Source: a virus
Length of the DNA: 64,000 bases
Virus record (IMG/VR): IMGVR_UViG_3300042540_001822
Coordinates: 62,001 to 126,000 of that record
Strand: one strand, 5' to 3'
This document shows positions 22,064-31,427 of the stretch, one piece after another; within the stretch, counting starts at the first letter, position 1, and every line of letters begins with the position of its first letter. The notes under the pieces are model-generated. The model worked only from the letters and a program-made list of their open reading frames with translations. It searched no databases and was not told where the DNA came from. Position numbers and translations under genes: made by a program.

Positions 22064-22497
22064 ACTCCTTAGAAAAAGAATTTGTCCCTTATGAACAAGC
22101 CTTAGCACTTAAAGAACTTGGGTTTGATGAACCTTGTTTAATGAGGATATGGTGGCTCAATAGTGTTCATAAAGACACAATAATACCTTTTGAACCACAT
22201 ATTTCTATAAATGGTAGAGATATTAACTTTGAATATTCTTTACCAAAGAAACACCCTTCAACAGAATTTGTTGCATTAGAATTACAAGTACCAACATTCT
22301 CACAAGCATTCAGATGGTTTAGAAAAAACCATAAATTAGGTGCAATTGTTAGTCAGTTTGGCTATGGTATAGAAGATGAGTATGGACAAATTATTTACAA
22401 CATTGATGATGACGAAAAACCATTATGCTATGAAGAAGCAGAACTTGCTTGTTTAATCAAACTAATTGGAATTGTAAAAGAAAAGAAAAATGGATAA
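22060..22497 (+). CDS. Small repeated-family protein B2
   Basis: This 145-aa protein is sub-type B with 'VPTFSQAFRWFRKNHKLGAI' and a C-terminal 'YEEAELACLIKLIGIVKEKK'. It overlaps its neighbours by 4 and 8 nt. The middle is longer than in B1 and acidic. Confidence 0.8.
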   Translation: MNSLEKEFVPYEQALALKELGFDEPCLMRIWWLNSVHKDTIIPFEPHISINGRDINFEYSLPKKHPSTEFVALELQVPTFSQAFRWFRKNHKLGAIVSQFGYGIEDEYGQIIYNIDDDEKPLCYEEAELACLIKLIGIVKEKKNG

Positions 22498-22882
22498 AGA
22501 ATTTGTACTCTACGAACAAGCCTTAGCACTCAGAGAACTTGGGTTTGATGAACCTTGTATTTGTGGTTATTCAAAAAGTAATGAAAAACTTGAAATTTAT
22601 TCTAGATTTTTAGTTACAAAAGATAGTTTTACTGTTGATGCACCAACATTCTCACAAGCATTCAGATGGTTTAGAGAGAAGCATAATCTAAGAGAGTTTA
22701 TTGGATTTAGACCAAATGTTAAAAAGTTTGCTTTCCACATCTATGATATGTCATTATCAGGTATGGAGTATGTTAAACAAAGAACAATGGAAGAATTTAA
22801 TAAAGACCCTAAAGTTGGAACCTACGAAGAAGCTGAACTTGGTTGTTTAATCAAACTAATTGAAATTGTGAAAAACAAATAG
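22490..22882 (+). CDS. Small repeated-family protein B3
   Basis: This 130-aa protein is sub-type B with 'APTFSQAFRWFREKHNLREF'. It has the same ends as B1 and B2 but a different core. Alternation of constant ends and variable cores looks like duplication followed by segmental exchange. Confidence 0.8.
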   Translation: MDKEFVLYEQALALRELGFDEPCICGYSKSNEKLEIYSRFLVTKDSFTVDAPTFSQAFRWFREKHNLREFIGFRPNVKKFAFHIYDMSLSGMEYVKQRTMEEFNKDPKVGTYEEAELGCLIKLIEIVKNK

Positions 22883-22883
22883 A

Positions 22884-23525
22884 ATGAAAAACATACACGT
22901 ATTGCCAACAGACAAACCAAGTAGGTTAGGACAAGTATATGAAAAGTTATCTTTTTTTAAAGATAGAACTTGGGATAATACTGAAAATTGGAGGTGTAAA
23001 AACATCTACATCACTAATGATGAAGAAATTAAAGAAGGAGATTGGTTTTATGATTTAGGTACCAAGTATATTAAGATTAAACAATCTTGGGAAAATTCAC
23101 ATTTAGATTTTAATGGTAAAAAAATAATCCTAACAACAGACCAAGATTTAATCAAAGATGGTGTACAAGCTATTGACGATGAATTTTTAGAGTGGTTTGT
23201 TAAGAATCCAAGTTGTGAGAGTGTTCATGTATATAATCAAACTCAGGTTGGTTATCAATATGATGGATATCATTATATTCTACCAGAATATAATCAAGAA
23301 ACACTTGAAGAAGCTGCTGAAAATTATGTTAGAAATGAGCCAGATGCTACTCTGAAACTAATTAGTAAGTATTCTTTTAAAGATGGTACTAAATGGCAAG
23401 CAGAAACAATGTATAGTGAGGAAGAAGTATTCAATCTATGTCGTGAGTTTGCAATATTTGTACAGCGTAACGGGCCGAGTTATAAGAAACAACAAGAATG
23501 GTTTGAACAATTTAAAAAGAAATAA
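22884..23525 (+). CDS. Hypothetical protein
   Basis: This 213-aa protein starts 'MKNIHVLPTDKPSRLGQVYE'. The N-terminal half is a beta-rich module with 'KLILTTDQDLIKDGVQAIDD'-like text. The C-terminal ~40 residues ('YSEEEVFNLCREFAIFVQRN' onward) are duplicated in the next gene at 115 bp of near identity. Such modules are frequent in Bacteroidota phages; the role is unknown. Confidence 0.75.
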   Translation: MKNIHVLPTDKPSRLGQVYEKLSFFKDRTWDNTENWRCKNIYITNDEEIKEGDWFYDLGTKYIKIKQSWENSHLDFNGKKIILTTDQDLIKDGVQAIDDEFLEWFVKNPSCESVHVYNQTQVGYQYDGYHYILPEYNQETLEEAAENYVRNEPDATLKLISKYSFKDGTKWQAETMYSEEEVFNLCREFAIFVQRNGPSYKKQQEWFEQFKKK

Positions 23526-23528
23526 GAT
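23412..23528 (+). repeat. ~115-bp direct repeat, copy 1 (copy 2 at 23757-23873)
   Basis: From tatagtgagg to the stop codon, the 3' ends of two adjacent genes are identical apart from a single base; the offset is 345 bp. Confidence 0.85.
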
Positions 23529-23870
23529 ATGAATAACAATTTAGAATTTGAAAATGAAGACCCATCTCCTGATAGTATAGAAGACAATCATCCAAGAACT
23601 AATTATGGAGAAGGTTATGGTGGTAAAGAAACACTTGAAGAAGTTGCCCATGAAATGCTTGTTGATTATGGAATTAAGTCAATAGGTCAAAGTATAGGAG
23701 TTTTCTCAGTTAAAAAACTTATGGTGAATATGGCTAAATGGCAAGCTGAAAGAAGGTATAGTGAGGAAGAAGTATTCAATCTATGTCGTGAGTTTGCAAT
23801 ATTTGTACAGCGTAACGGGCCGAGTTATAAGAAACAACAAGAGTGGTTTGAACAATTTAAAAAGAAATAA
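23529..23870 (+). CDS. Hypothetical protein sharing C-terminal module
   Basis: This 113-aa protein has an acidic N-terminus and ends in the duplicated 'YSEEEVFNLCREFAIFVQRN' module. It probably arose by partial duplication of the preceding gene. Confidence 0.7.
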   Translation: MNNNLEFENEDPSPDSIEDNHPRTNYGEGYGGKETLEEVAHEMLVDYGIKSIGQSIGVFSVKKLMVNMAKWQAERRYSEEEVFNLCREFAIFVQRNGPSYKKQQEWFEQFKKK

Positions 23871-23871
23871 G

Positions 23872-24576
23872 ATGATACACAAACTAATCCACACGCCCAA
23901 TTACCTGTTGGTGGTTGATGATTCAGAGATTAAAAAAGGGGATAAATCACTTCTAAATATAGAAGGATTTGTACCAATGATATTAACTAATCATGAACCT
24001 ATTGAAGAGGGATATGAAGGTAAAAAAATCATCGCCCACCTACCACTCAACAACTCACCAATTCTTGAAGGAGTGGATTTGTTAGCACCGTTGGAGACAG
24101 AAGATTTTAATCCTACTGGTGAATATACTAAAGAGTACATGTCTTCTTTGATGTTTGATGGCAAATCATTTGTATCGGATGTTCTGTTAGCAACAAGAGT
24201 AGGTTACAACAAAGCCAAAAAGAAGTACAAGTACACATTGAAGGATATAAATATTATGGTAAACAATTGCGTTACATTTGCTATATCAAACACACACCTA
24301 TCAGTAGGTGAGTATGCAACGAAATTCAAAGATTTCTATGATAAGTGCATCCAATCACTCAACCTTTCCGAATTACCTACTTCTTTTGAGTGTGAGATTG
24401 AGCATTTTTATATGTCAAACAAAGAGTTTTACAAAGATGCAGGTTGGGTTAAGTGTGATGAGGCTCAATATAAAAGCATCAAAGAAGAAATACCTACCTG
24501 TCCTTTGAAAAAATTACATAAGGAAACCACAACACCTGAAGGTCATACCCAATGGGTAGGCAAATACATGTACTAA
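23872..24576 (+). CDS. Hypothetical protein
   Basis: This 234-aa protein starts at the ATG 'MIHKLIHTPNYLLVVDDSEI', right after the previous stop. Earlier in-frame codons belong to the duplicated module in another frame. The N-terminal 'GFVPMILTNHEPIEEGYEGK' resembles the module at the start of the 22884 gene. No enzyme motif is seen. It is the last gene of the AT-rich operon. Confidence 0.75.
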   Translation: MIHKLIHTPNYLLVVDDSEIKKGDKSLLNIEGFVPMILTNHEPIEEGYEGKKIIAHLPLNNSPILEGVDLLAPLETEDFNPTGEYTKEYMSSLMFDGKSFVSDVLLATRVGYNKAKKKYKYTLKDINIMVNNCVTFAISNTHLSVGEYATKFKDFYDKCIQSLNLSELPTSFECEIEHFYMSNKEFYKDAGWVKCDEAQYKSIKEEIPTCPLKKLHKETTTPEGHTQWVGKYMY

Positions 24577-24740
24577 ACAACCCAACCAATAAAAATATAC
24601 ACAGAAGAATTGGATTGGGATAGAATCCATAGAAGAATCAAAACAAAAAATGTTTTTACTTGCTAAACCAAAAGAACTTTTTAATTTTTATGATAAGCCA
24701 GGAAAAACTTTGGATTGGCTTTAAGAGATAAAATCTGCAC

Positions 24741-25319
24741 TCAAATTTGATTTTGAATGGCTTTTCTCATCTGATTCAGATTGGTGGGCTCTATTCTGTA
24801 TTTGAAAAATTTGATGTTGTTGTATTGCGGAAATTCTTTTTTAAATTCGGGGGTTATATCTAACACTTCCCTTATTTTCACTCCAAACTTATTCACATTT
24901 TTTTTCATGATGGAATCGTAAATGTTTGGACGTCTGAAGTCTCCTTGGTATTCCAATTTTGAGCCTATCACAATTGAAACAATTCTTTCGTTTCCCGGAT
25001 ATTCTTGTAACCATTCCTTCACAACACCCACTAAGTTAGACATAACCTCGAGCATGTTGTTCTTGTTTGTCATTTCTACTGAAATTTCATCTTCCACAAT
25101 CCTACCAAAATCTATTTTGAGTGCAGAATCCCCCTGGGAATTGGAAATGATCTGAATGACTACCTGATAGGGATCATCTCCAATTTGGAAATCGTAGAAA
25201 AAAGTTTTTCCGGTTTTTCCCCCGTCTATGGGACGAGTCAATGATGATTTTTTTATTTGGTGGGGTGTCTTTATTCTGTCCCCTATTTCATTCAGTTTAA
25301 ATTCTGTAAAAGATTTCAT
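24741..25319 (-). CDS. Signal-bearing hypothetical protein
   Basis: This 192-aa protein starts MKSFTEFKLNEIGD, with L-N-E at residues 9-11, which places it in the capsid-targeting set despite its opposite strand. The rest is a beta-rich domain with 'DPYQVVIQIISNSQGDSALK' and a C-terminal 'FKYRIEPTNL' helix region. It is isolated between two rightward blocks. An AGGATACATATAC word lies upstream. Confidence 0.75.
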   Translation of the reverse strand: MKSFTEFKLNEIGDRIKTPHQIKKSSLTRPIDGGKTGKTFFYDFQIGDDPYQVVIQIISNSQGDSALKIDFGRIVEDEISVEMTNKNNMLEVMSNLVGVVKEWLQEYPGNERIVSIVIGSKLEYQGDFRRPNIYDSIMKKNVNKFGVKIREVLDITPEFKKEFPQYNNIKFFKYRIEPTNLNQMRKAIQNQI

Positions 25320-25451
25320 TCGTTTGTTTTTACCTAGGTGAACAAAATTTTCCTTCGGTTGATTTTTTTTCTGTATATGTATCCTCTAAATCCCAGAAGT
25401 TGTCATGGTGTAAAACAAATTGAAATGCGGAATGTTCCCCTTTATTTGGCA

Positions 25452-25464
25452 GGCCGGGGTTCTT
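25452..25464 (+). promoter_or_regulatory. Partial copy of shared leader element
   Basis: The first 13 bases (ggccggggttctt) match copies at 12801 and 14354, after which the sequence diverges. It lies 65 nt upstream of the next repeat-protein gene. Confidence 0.45.
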
Positions 25465-25516
25465 GGAGATCCGACGATTTTAACCCCCATTGTTAAGAAG
25501 TGTCAGTTGTTCCTCT

Positions 25517-25524
25517 GATATATA
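25517..25524 (+). promoter_or_regulatory. GATATATA box
   Basis: GATATATA ends 4 nt before the ATG at 25529. The same arrangement occurs at 34134 and 50184. Confidence 0.45.
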
Positions 25525-25528
25525 GGAC

Positions 25529-26410
25529 ATGAAACATCTGATTCCATTTAGGATCTACGAATCCCAGACGACTTCAGGTCTTACGGAGGGACAGAAGGAA
25601 TTCTTGAACAAATACACACGAGGAACCTGGTCCGTCAATCCAACAACAGGTTTGGTGGATATAGATGGGTATTTTGATTGTTCAGGTAGTAAAATTAAAA
25701 ACTTTATGGGAATTCAATTTGGTGAAGTGACACGATCTTTTGATTGCGAGTCTAACCTTTTAACTTCTTTGGAAGGATCGCCCAGGTTCGTGCGTGGTAC
25801 TTTTAGATGTAACAATAACTCTATCACCTCTTTGGAAGGATCTCCCCAAACTGTAGGGGGGGATTTCCTTTGCAGCAAAAACTCACTTTCTTCGATTAAA
25901 GGAGCTCCAAGAAAAGTTGGTGAGGATTTTTGGTGCAATGATAATGATATAGAAACACTAGAGGGTGGTCCAGATATTGTTGGTAAAGATTTTGAATGCG
26001 AAAATAACCATCTGAGCTCTCTTAAGGGATCACCAAAAACGATTCCGGGAGATTTTTATTGTTATGGAAACCCTTTATTAATTTCTCTCGAAGGAGCACC
26101 ACAGACTATAGATGGGATTTTCTTCCACGACAAAATAAAAATGAAAAAAGGAGAATGGAACATGCGAGGATGGGTGGAGGTTCTGAACACAGGATCAGAA
26201 AAAGACAAAAAATTGATTCTCACCCTGCCATGGCTCCAATCGGACTGGTGGAACTTGGAACTCCAAAGAGATCCTGGGAAGACGGTTCATCTATTGGCCA
26301 ATGTATGGAATCTTATTCCAAAGAACATGCAATCTGCAATTAAGATTCCTAAAGGATATGAAGATGATTTCGAACTGTTTTCCGGATTTAACGAGCTGGG
26401 TTTGTTTTAA
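25529..26410 (+). CDS. Repeat paralogue 9: 6 diverged repeats
   Basis: This 293-aa protein starts MKHLIPFRIYESQTTSG (I-Y-E at 9-11), the second N-terminal type, also used by the genes at 27002, 50196 and 50837. The repeats are more diverged and AT-richer than in the first array ('SLEGGPDIVGKDFECENNHL'). The C-terminal domain is still highly conserved, ending GFNELGLF. Confidence 0.9.
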   Translation: MKHLIPFRIYESQTTSGLTEGQKEFLNKYTRGTWSVNPTTGLVDIDGYFDCSGSKIKNFMGIQFGEVTRSFDCESNLLTSLEGSPRFVRGTFRCNNNSITSLEGSPQTVGGDFLCSKNSLSSIKGAPRKVGEDFWCNDNDIETLEGGPDIVGKDFECENNHLSSLKGSPKTIPGDFYCYGNPLLISLEGAPQTIDGIFFHDKIKMKKGEWNMRGWVEVLNTGSEKDKKLILTLPWLQSDWWNLELQRDPGKTVHLLANVWNLIPKNMQSAIKIPKGYEDDFELFSGFNELGLF

Positions 26411-26424
26411 AGGATATATAGAAC

Positions 26425-26997
26425 ATGAAACACCTGAAATTATTCGAAAATTTCACGAAAGATGATTTGGATAATTTGATTTCGGGATTTGAGGAACTCG
26501 GAATTAACAAAAAGAAATTTCTCAGAATTAAATTTGTTGGTATTTACGTAACTGAATCTGATAGAACAAATGAAGCTGATTTCAGATTTCATAATGATAG
26601 AATTTTGAGGATCCCAATTTCGGAATTTGAAAAAGAAGATTTAGAACCCGGCAAAGAATCTTTTTCGAAAACCCTCCAAGATTCGGTTTTATATGCCATC
26701 AGAAATGGTGAAGCCGAAGTAAATCCAGATTGTGTGGGTGAATTATATATTGGCGAAACTTTTGATCCTAGTACCTTAATCTCCGTCGCCGAAAAAACAC
26801 AAACCCTGGATGGATTTTGGGATCTTGTCACCCAATATTTATATGATGTTGGAACTGATATCATTTATGACCATTTCAGTAATGAAGGTATAATGGAAGA
26901 ATTCGCTGATTTTTTCTTTGACGAATGCAAGAATTTAAAGCCAAAATTTTGGATAGAAAAAGAAGGTGAAAAATGGGGGGAAATCAGTAAAATATAA
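26425..26997 (+). CDS. Signal-bearing GFEELG-motif protein
   Basis: This 190-aa protein starts MKHLKLFENFTKDDLDN, with L-F-E at 6-8, followed at once by LISGFEELGIN. The rest is acidic with no recognised fold. It links the two families: the signal is that of the repeat proteins, and the GFxELG motif that ends those proteins sits here near the N-terminus. Confidence 0.8.
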   Translation: MKHLKLFENFTKDDLDNLISGFEELGINKKKFLRIKFVGIYVTESDRTNEADFRFHNDRILRIPISEFEKEDLEPGKESFSKTLQDSVLYAIRNGEAEVNPDCVGELYIGETFDPSTLISVAEKTQTLDGFWDLVTQYLYDVGTDIIYDHFSNEGIMEEFADFFFDECKNLKPKFWIEKEGEKWGEISKI

Positions 26998-27001
26998 AGA
27001 C

Positions 27002-27754
27002 ATGAAACATCTTCTCCCATTTAGGATATACGAATCCCAGACGACTTCAGGTCTGACCGAGGAACAGCAGGAATTCTTGAACAAATACACCGAAGGAACC
27101 TGGTCTGTCAATCCAACAACAGGTTTGGTGGACGTTCAGGGTGATTTTAACTGTAGTTCCGAAAGACTGAAGTCTCTGCTGGACATCCATTTCGGACATG
27201 TGGTTGGGAATTTCAACTGTTACGACAACCGACTGACCTCGCTGGCGGGAGCACCCCAGACGGTGGGTGGGAATTTCAACTGTTACAACAACAAACTGAC
27301 CTCCCTGGAAGGATCACCTCAGACGGTGGGTGGGGATTTCAATTGCTTTTTTAACGATCTTAAATCCTTGGAAGGAGCACCTCAGACGGTGGGCGGGAAT
27401 TTCGATTTCTCTCCTAACGATCTTAAATCCTTGGAAGGAGCACCCTATACGATAAATGGGATTTTTATTTCTGACGAATTCAAATTAGATGCTGGCAAAT
27501 GGAACATGGCAGGATGGCTGAAGGTTCTCAACACAGGAACAGAAGAAGCCAAAAAATTGATTCTCACCCTGCCATGGCTCCAACCGGACTGGTGGAACTT
27601 GGAACTCCAACGGGATCCAGGCAAAACAGTCCATCTGTTGGGGTCTTTATGGAACCACTTGCCAAAGAACATTCAATCTGCAATCAAGATTCCTAAGGGA
27701 TATGAAGATCAGATGGATCTGTTTTCTGGATTCGACGAGCTGGGTTTGTTTTAG
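27002..27754 (+). CDS. Repeat paralogue 10: 4 repeats
   Basis: This 250-aa protein starts at the ATG 'MKHLLPFRIYESQ'. Earlier in-frame codons overlap the previous gene. The last two repeats are the 'LKSLEGAP' type. The C-terminus uses 'GYEDQMDLFSGFDELGLF', a variant shared with the gene at 32634. Confidence 0.9.
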   Translation: MKHLLPFRIYESQTTSGLTEEQQEFLNKYTEGTWSVNPTTGLVDVQGDFNCSSERLKSLLDIHFGHVVGNFNCYDNRLTSLAGAPQTVGGNFNCYNNKLTSLEGSPQTVGGDFNCFFNDLKSLEGAPQTVGGNFDFSPNDLKSLEGAPYTINGIFISDEFKLDAGKWNMAGWLKVLNTGTEEAKKLILTLPWLQPDWWNLELQRDPGKTVHLLGSLWNHLPKNIQSAIKIPKGYEDQMDLFSGFDELGLF

Positions 27755-27769
27755 AGGATACATAAGGAC

Positions 27770-28963
27770 ATGAAACACATTCAATCCTTTTCCCTGTTCG
27801 AAGCTCGGAAGACTTCAGGCCTGACCCAAAAGCAAAAGACTTTCTTGACCAAATACACAATGGGCAGCTGGACATATAATCCGGCCACTGGGATGGTAGA
27901 TGTGGAGGGAAATTTTGACTGTAGTTTCAAATTCATAAAGTCTCTGCCTGGCATCTCGTTCGGACATGTGAGTGGGAATTTTGATTGTTCCGGCAATCAG
28001 CTGACCTCCCTGGCAGGAGCACCCCAGACGGTGGATGGGGGTTTCTTCTGTTCCAGCAACCAACTGACCTCCCTGGAAGGAGCACCTCAGACGGTGGATG
28101 GGACTTTCAACTGTTCCAACAACAAGCTGACCTCCCTGGAAGGAGCACCTCAGACGGTTGGCGGGGATTTTTCCTGTACTTATAACAATCTCACTTCCCT
28201 GGAAGGAGTACCTCAGACGGTAGGAGGTGATTTCTACTGTTATCACAACCAACTGACCTCCCTGGCAGGAGCACCACAGACGGTGGATGGGGATTTCTAC
28301 TGTGAAAACAACCAGCTGACCTCCCTGGAAGGAGCACCCCAGACGGTGAACGGGAATTTCCACTGTTTCTACAACCGGCTGTCCTCCCTGGAAGGAGCAC
28401 CCCAGACGTTGGATGGGGATTTCGAATGTGGATTTAACCAACTGACCTCTCTGGCAGGAGCTCCCCAGACGTTGGATGGGGATTTCGGATGTGATAACAA
28501 CCGACTGACCTCCCTAGAAGGAGCTCCCCAGACGTTGGATGGGAATTTCAAATGTGATAACAACCGACTGACCTCCCTAAAAGGAGCACCCCAGACGGTG
28601 GGTGGGTATTTCATGTGTTTCTACAACCCGCTGTCCTCCCTGAAAGGATCACCCCAGACGGTGGTTGGGAATTTTTGGTGTGACGAATTCGATTTAGATC
28701 CAGGCAAATGGAACATGGAAGGATGGCTGGAGGTTCTGGACACTAGATCAGAAGAAGCCAAAAAATTGATTCTCACCCTTCTATGGCTCCAACCGGACTG
28801 GTGGAACCAGGAACTCCAAAGGGATCCAGGGAAAACAGTTCATCTATTGGCCACTGTATGGAAACATATGCCAAAGGACATGCAATCTGCAATTAAGATT
28901 CCTAAGGGATATGAAGATGATTTCGAACTGTTTACTGGATTTGACGAGCTGGACTTGTTTTGA
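27770..28963 (+). CDS. Repeat paralogue 11: 11 repeats, longest member
   Basis: This 397-aa protein starts MKHIQSFSLFEARKTSG (L-F-E at 8-10). Eleven consecutive repeats form a ~240-residue solenoid. Three adjacent units with the variant Q-T-L-D-G-D/N-F point to local unit duplication. The C-terminal domain ends GFDELDLF, the only member with D in place of G. Its high GC relative to the next gene (29072) is conspicuous. Confidence 0.9.
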   Translation: MKHIQSFSLFEARKTSGLTQKQKTFLTKYTMGSWTYNPATGMVDVEGNFDCSFKFIKSLPGISFGHVSGNFDCSGNQLTSLAGAPQTVDGGFFCSSNQLTSLEGAPQTVDGTFNCSNNKLTSLEGAPQTVGGDFSCTYNNLTSLEGVPQTVGGDFYCYHNQLTSLAGAPQTVDGDFYCENNQLTSLEGAPQTVNGNFHCFYNRLSSLEGAPQTLDGDFECGFNQLTSLAGAPQTLDGDFGCDNNRLTSLEGAPQTLDGNFKCDNNRLTSLKGAPQTVGGYFMCFYNPLSSLKGSPQTVVGNFWCDEFDLDPGKWNMEGWLEVLDTRSEEAKKLILTLLWLQPDWWNQELQRDPGKTVHLLATVWKHMPKDMQSAIKIPKGYEDDFELFTGFDELDLF

Positions 28964-29021
28964 TTAATGCCCAGATAGAAAATTATTATTGGATAGAAGC
29001 AAAAAGTTATTTTGCTGAGAA

Positions 29022-29029
29022 GATATATA
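29022..29029 (+). promoter_or_regulatory. GATATATA box
   Basis: GATATATA followed by AATTTATTTGC, 42 nt upstream of the ATG at 29072; it opens the next, AT-rich unit. Confidence 0.45.
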
Positions 29030-29071
29030 AATTTATTTGCTAAAATAAAAAAAAATTAAACACAAACAAAT

Positions 29072-29728
29072 ATGCCATTGATTTCTTGGAATTCTTTTTG
29101 TTCTAGTAATATCGAATATTTAAATGAATCCGATGAATTAGAAACATTAATTGGGGGTTTTGAAGATTTGGGTTTTTCCGAAAAAAGATGGTCCTGGTCT
29201 GAAATTGAATCCGCCTGGCATAAAATTATGTGGGAAGGAATTTTTAATTTTGATGTTAACCACACCATATCAAGATTAAATTGCACATTGGCAGGCAATA
29301 ATTTAAGGGTTGAAGTCTACAAACCATTTTCTGTAACTATCAATCAAAAAGTTTTCATCAAATACTTTACCTCTAATTTACAAAAAATTCCTTCTTCTGG
29401 AAAACGAATTGAAAGTTTCACCTTAAACCAAATTTTAGAAACTTTAGATAAAATGGCAAGGGGGTTTTCCATACAATACGGACAAATTGAAGAAATTTTT
29501 GTTCATCTATTGGATGAATTGCGCCAGGATGAAAAAAACCCCAATCTTTGGTTGAAACTTAAGGTAGATTTGGACCCCGAAACGGATCAGGCGGGAAACT
29601 CTAATTTCCGATTATCTTTGTCAGAAATGAAAGTAGATCCTAATTGGGACCAGGTGGCGGATATAATGTGTGATCCAAGAATGCTTAAAGAATTTAAACG
29701 CAATTTGTATGAAAAAGCGGGAATCTAA
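29072..29728 (+). CDS. GFEDLG-motif protein
   Basis: This 218-aa protein has the N-terminus 'MPLISWNSFCSSNIEYLNES' with L-N-E, then 'LIGGFEDLGFSEKRWSWSEI'. With the next two genes it forms a sub-family: signal-like start, GFE[DE]LG, W-S-W/Q-I, then a beta-rich middle and a helical end. No enzymatic motif is recognised. Confidence 0.75.
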   Translation: MPLISWNSFCSSNIEYLNESDELETLIGGFEDLGFSEKRWSWSEIESAWHKIMWEGIFNFDVNHTISRLNCTLAGNNLRVEVYKPFSVTINQKVFIKYFTSNLQKIPSSGKRIESFTLNQILETLDKMARGFSIQYGQIEEIFVHLLDELRQDEKNPNLWLKLKVDLDPETDQAGNSNFRLSLSEMKVDPNWDQVADIMCDPRMLKEFKRNLYEKAGI

Positions 29729-30362
29729 AATTAGGTCGTTCTCTTCCTTTCGAGAATCTGAGGATTTTGACGATGTTTTATTCGGATTCGAGGAACTTGG
29801 TTTATCAGAAAAAACCTACTCTTGGTCACAGATTTTGGAAGTTTGGGGTAATTTACGTTGGCTAAAAACAATTGTGGAAATAAGTATCCAAAAGCGGGCA
29901 GCACAAAATCGAAAACAATTGTCTGTAAAATTTGACGAACGTCAGATAAAACTAGAAATTGAATTTGAAGGAAGATTCGAGGTAGAAATTGATGTGGATT
30001 TTTTATCAGAAGAATTAGAAAATTCATTGGCTGTTCTTCCCGTTGATAAGACAACTGGATCTGAACCTAGATTTACGGAAAACCACATAATCGAAACTTT
30101 GTCTCATTCCGACCTGGAAGAACAGATTCAAGATGCAATTAATGATAGACAGCAAAAAGAAAATTCAAACTGGTGGGTTGAAATATATAATTACAAAACA
30201 GGAGATCCGGAGAATGATGTTATACATAATGGACCGGCGGAAATTGATTTTCATTTAGAAGCTGAATTGGCTGTAAAAAAAACAGAGTTTAATGAGATTA
30301 TGATGTCCGAAAAAATGGTAAAATGGCTCAAAAAAACACTTGAAAAATCAACATATACATGA
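29709..30362 (+). CDS. GFEELG-motif protein
   Basis: This 217-aa protein starts at the ATG 'MKKRESKIRSFSSFRESED', which overlaps the previous gene by 20 nt. It carries 'LFGFEELGLSEKTYSWSQIL'. The signal region has F-R-E instead of a strict [IL]-x-E, so cleavage is less certain. It is a paralogue of 29072. Confidence 0.75.
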   Translation: MKKRESKIRSFSSFRESEDFDDVLFGFEELGLSEKTYSWSQILEVWGNLRWLKTIVEISIQKRAAQNRKQLSVKFDERQIKLEIEFEGRFEVEIDVDFLSEELENSLAVLPVDKTTGSEPRFTENHIIETLSHSDLEEQIQDAINDRQQKENSNWWVEIYNYKTGDPENDVIHNGPAEIDFHLEAELAVKKTEFNEIMMSEKMVKWLKKTLEKSTYT

Positions 30363-30970
30363 AAACATTTTTTTCCTTTCTAGAATCTGAAGATCTTAAC
30401 AACCTAGAGGACCTTTTGTCCGGATTTGAAGATCTGGGTTTACAAGATAGAAAATGGGATGAGGACCAAATTAGAGAATGTTTGGAGGAATTAAACTGGG
30501 ATGATTGTCTGACTTTCTTTGTAGAAGATTTTTTTATAGACTGGAGAGGACCGAATGTGAAAACCAAGACCAATTTAAACGGTTCAGAATTTTCAATTAA
30601 ACCAGATATCGAATGTAAAATTGGGGCTCATTTAGATGTTAAGAAATTATCAGAAACCTTAGCAGAAAAATTACAAAAAAAACCTAAAACCACCCAAAAT
30701 AAAAATTTGTTCACGATGGAAGAAATTCTCAAAGGCTTCAATTTTGTTAAATGGGGAAACATATGGTCAGATTTTATGGATGATATAAGTGACAATTATA
30801 AATCTTGGGTTAAAATCAAAATGCAAGTTGAGGTTGAAGATTTTGCTAGCAATTATCCAATAAACATCGAAACTAGAATTTTGTTTGACGACTCGGACCA
30901 AGCCCCTTTCAAAATGAAAGACTGGGACCACATTAATCGAGTTATTCAGAAAATTTTTATAGTTAACTAA
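30359..30970 (+). CDS. GFEDLG-motif protein
   Basis: This 203-aa protein starts 'MKTFFSFLESEDLNNLEDLL' with GFEDLG at about residues 21-26, and overlaps the previous gene by 4 nt (ATGA). It is the third member of this local sub-family. The body has 'KWDEDQIRECLEELNWDDC' after the motif, matching the W-x-x-x-Q/E-I pattern of the others. Confidence 0.75.
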   Translation: MKTFFSFLESEDLNNLEDLLSGFEDLGLQDRKWDEDQIRECLEELNWDDCLTFFVEDFFIDWRGPNVKTKTNLNGSEFSIKPDIECKIGAHLDVKKLSETLAEKLQKKPKTTQNKNLFTMEEILKGFNFVKWGNIWSDFMDDISDNYKSWVKIKMQVEVEDFASNYPINIETRILFDDSDQAPFKMKDWDHINRVIQKIFIVN

Positions 30971-30993
30971 ATGAAAATTGATATTAATCATCT

Positions 30994-31329
30994 ATGAAAC
31001 ATCTAGCGAATTTTTTACTTTTCGAGAAGGTTATACTTCAGGGTGATAATATGAAGGAAAGAGCCGAAATTCTAAGAAAAATTATTCGAGGAAAATTAGA
31101 ACCAGATGATGTTATCAACAAAGACAAATTTGATTACAAGAAGTGGTCACAAACAATCAAAGAACTTAAGGCAATTTATTTAAGAAAAAAATTTACAATT
31201 ACGGATTCTCTAAATTTGCTTTATGTCGAACCTTCTTACCTTCCTGCCTATATAAAATTTGAAAAACCTAAACTGAAGGAAAAAAAGAAATCACCCGAAA
31301 AAGAAAAGGAAAAAACTAAGACAAAGTAG
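30994..31329 (+). CDS. Small signal-bearing protein
   Basis: This 111-aa protein starts MKHLANFLLFEKVILQGD (L-F-E at 9-11). It is basic, with a Lys/Glu-rich tail (residues 90-111) that looks like a charged helix or disordered tail. Such a charge fits an internal protein packed with DNA, as in T4, but no fold is recognised. Confidence 0.75.
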   Translation: MKHLANFLLFEKVILQGDNMKERAEILRKIIRGKLEPDDVINKDKFDYKKWSQTIKELKAIYLRKKFTITDSLNLLYVEPSYLPAYIKFEKPKLKEKKKSPEKEKEKTKTK

Positions 31330-31427
31330 TAAAACTTCCCAATTTAGGTAAATTTTAAGTTTTTTTCCAAGAATGTGTGAAACTTAAAATTCTCTCCATC
31401 ATAGAAAAGGTGTTTAAACTCAATTTT

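Noticed and set aside
24577-24740. Possible gene fragments (a 24-codon ORF at about 24650 and an upstream open stretch).
   Set aside because: Too short and without matches to neighbours; may be a decayed gene but not supported enough to list.
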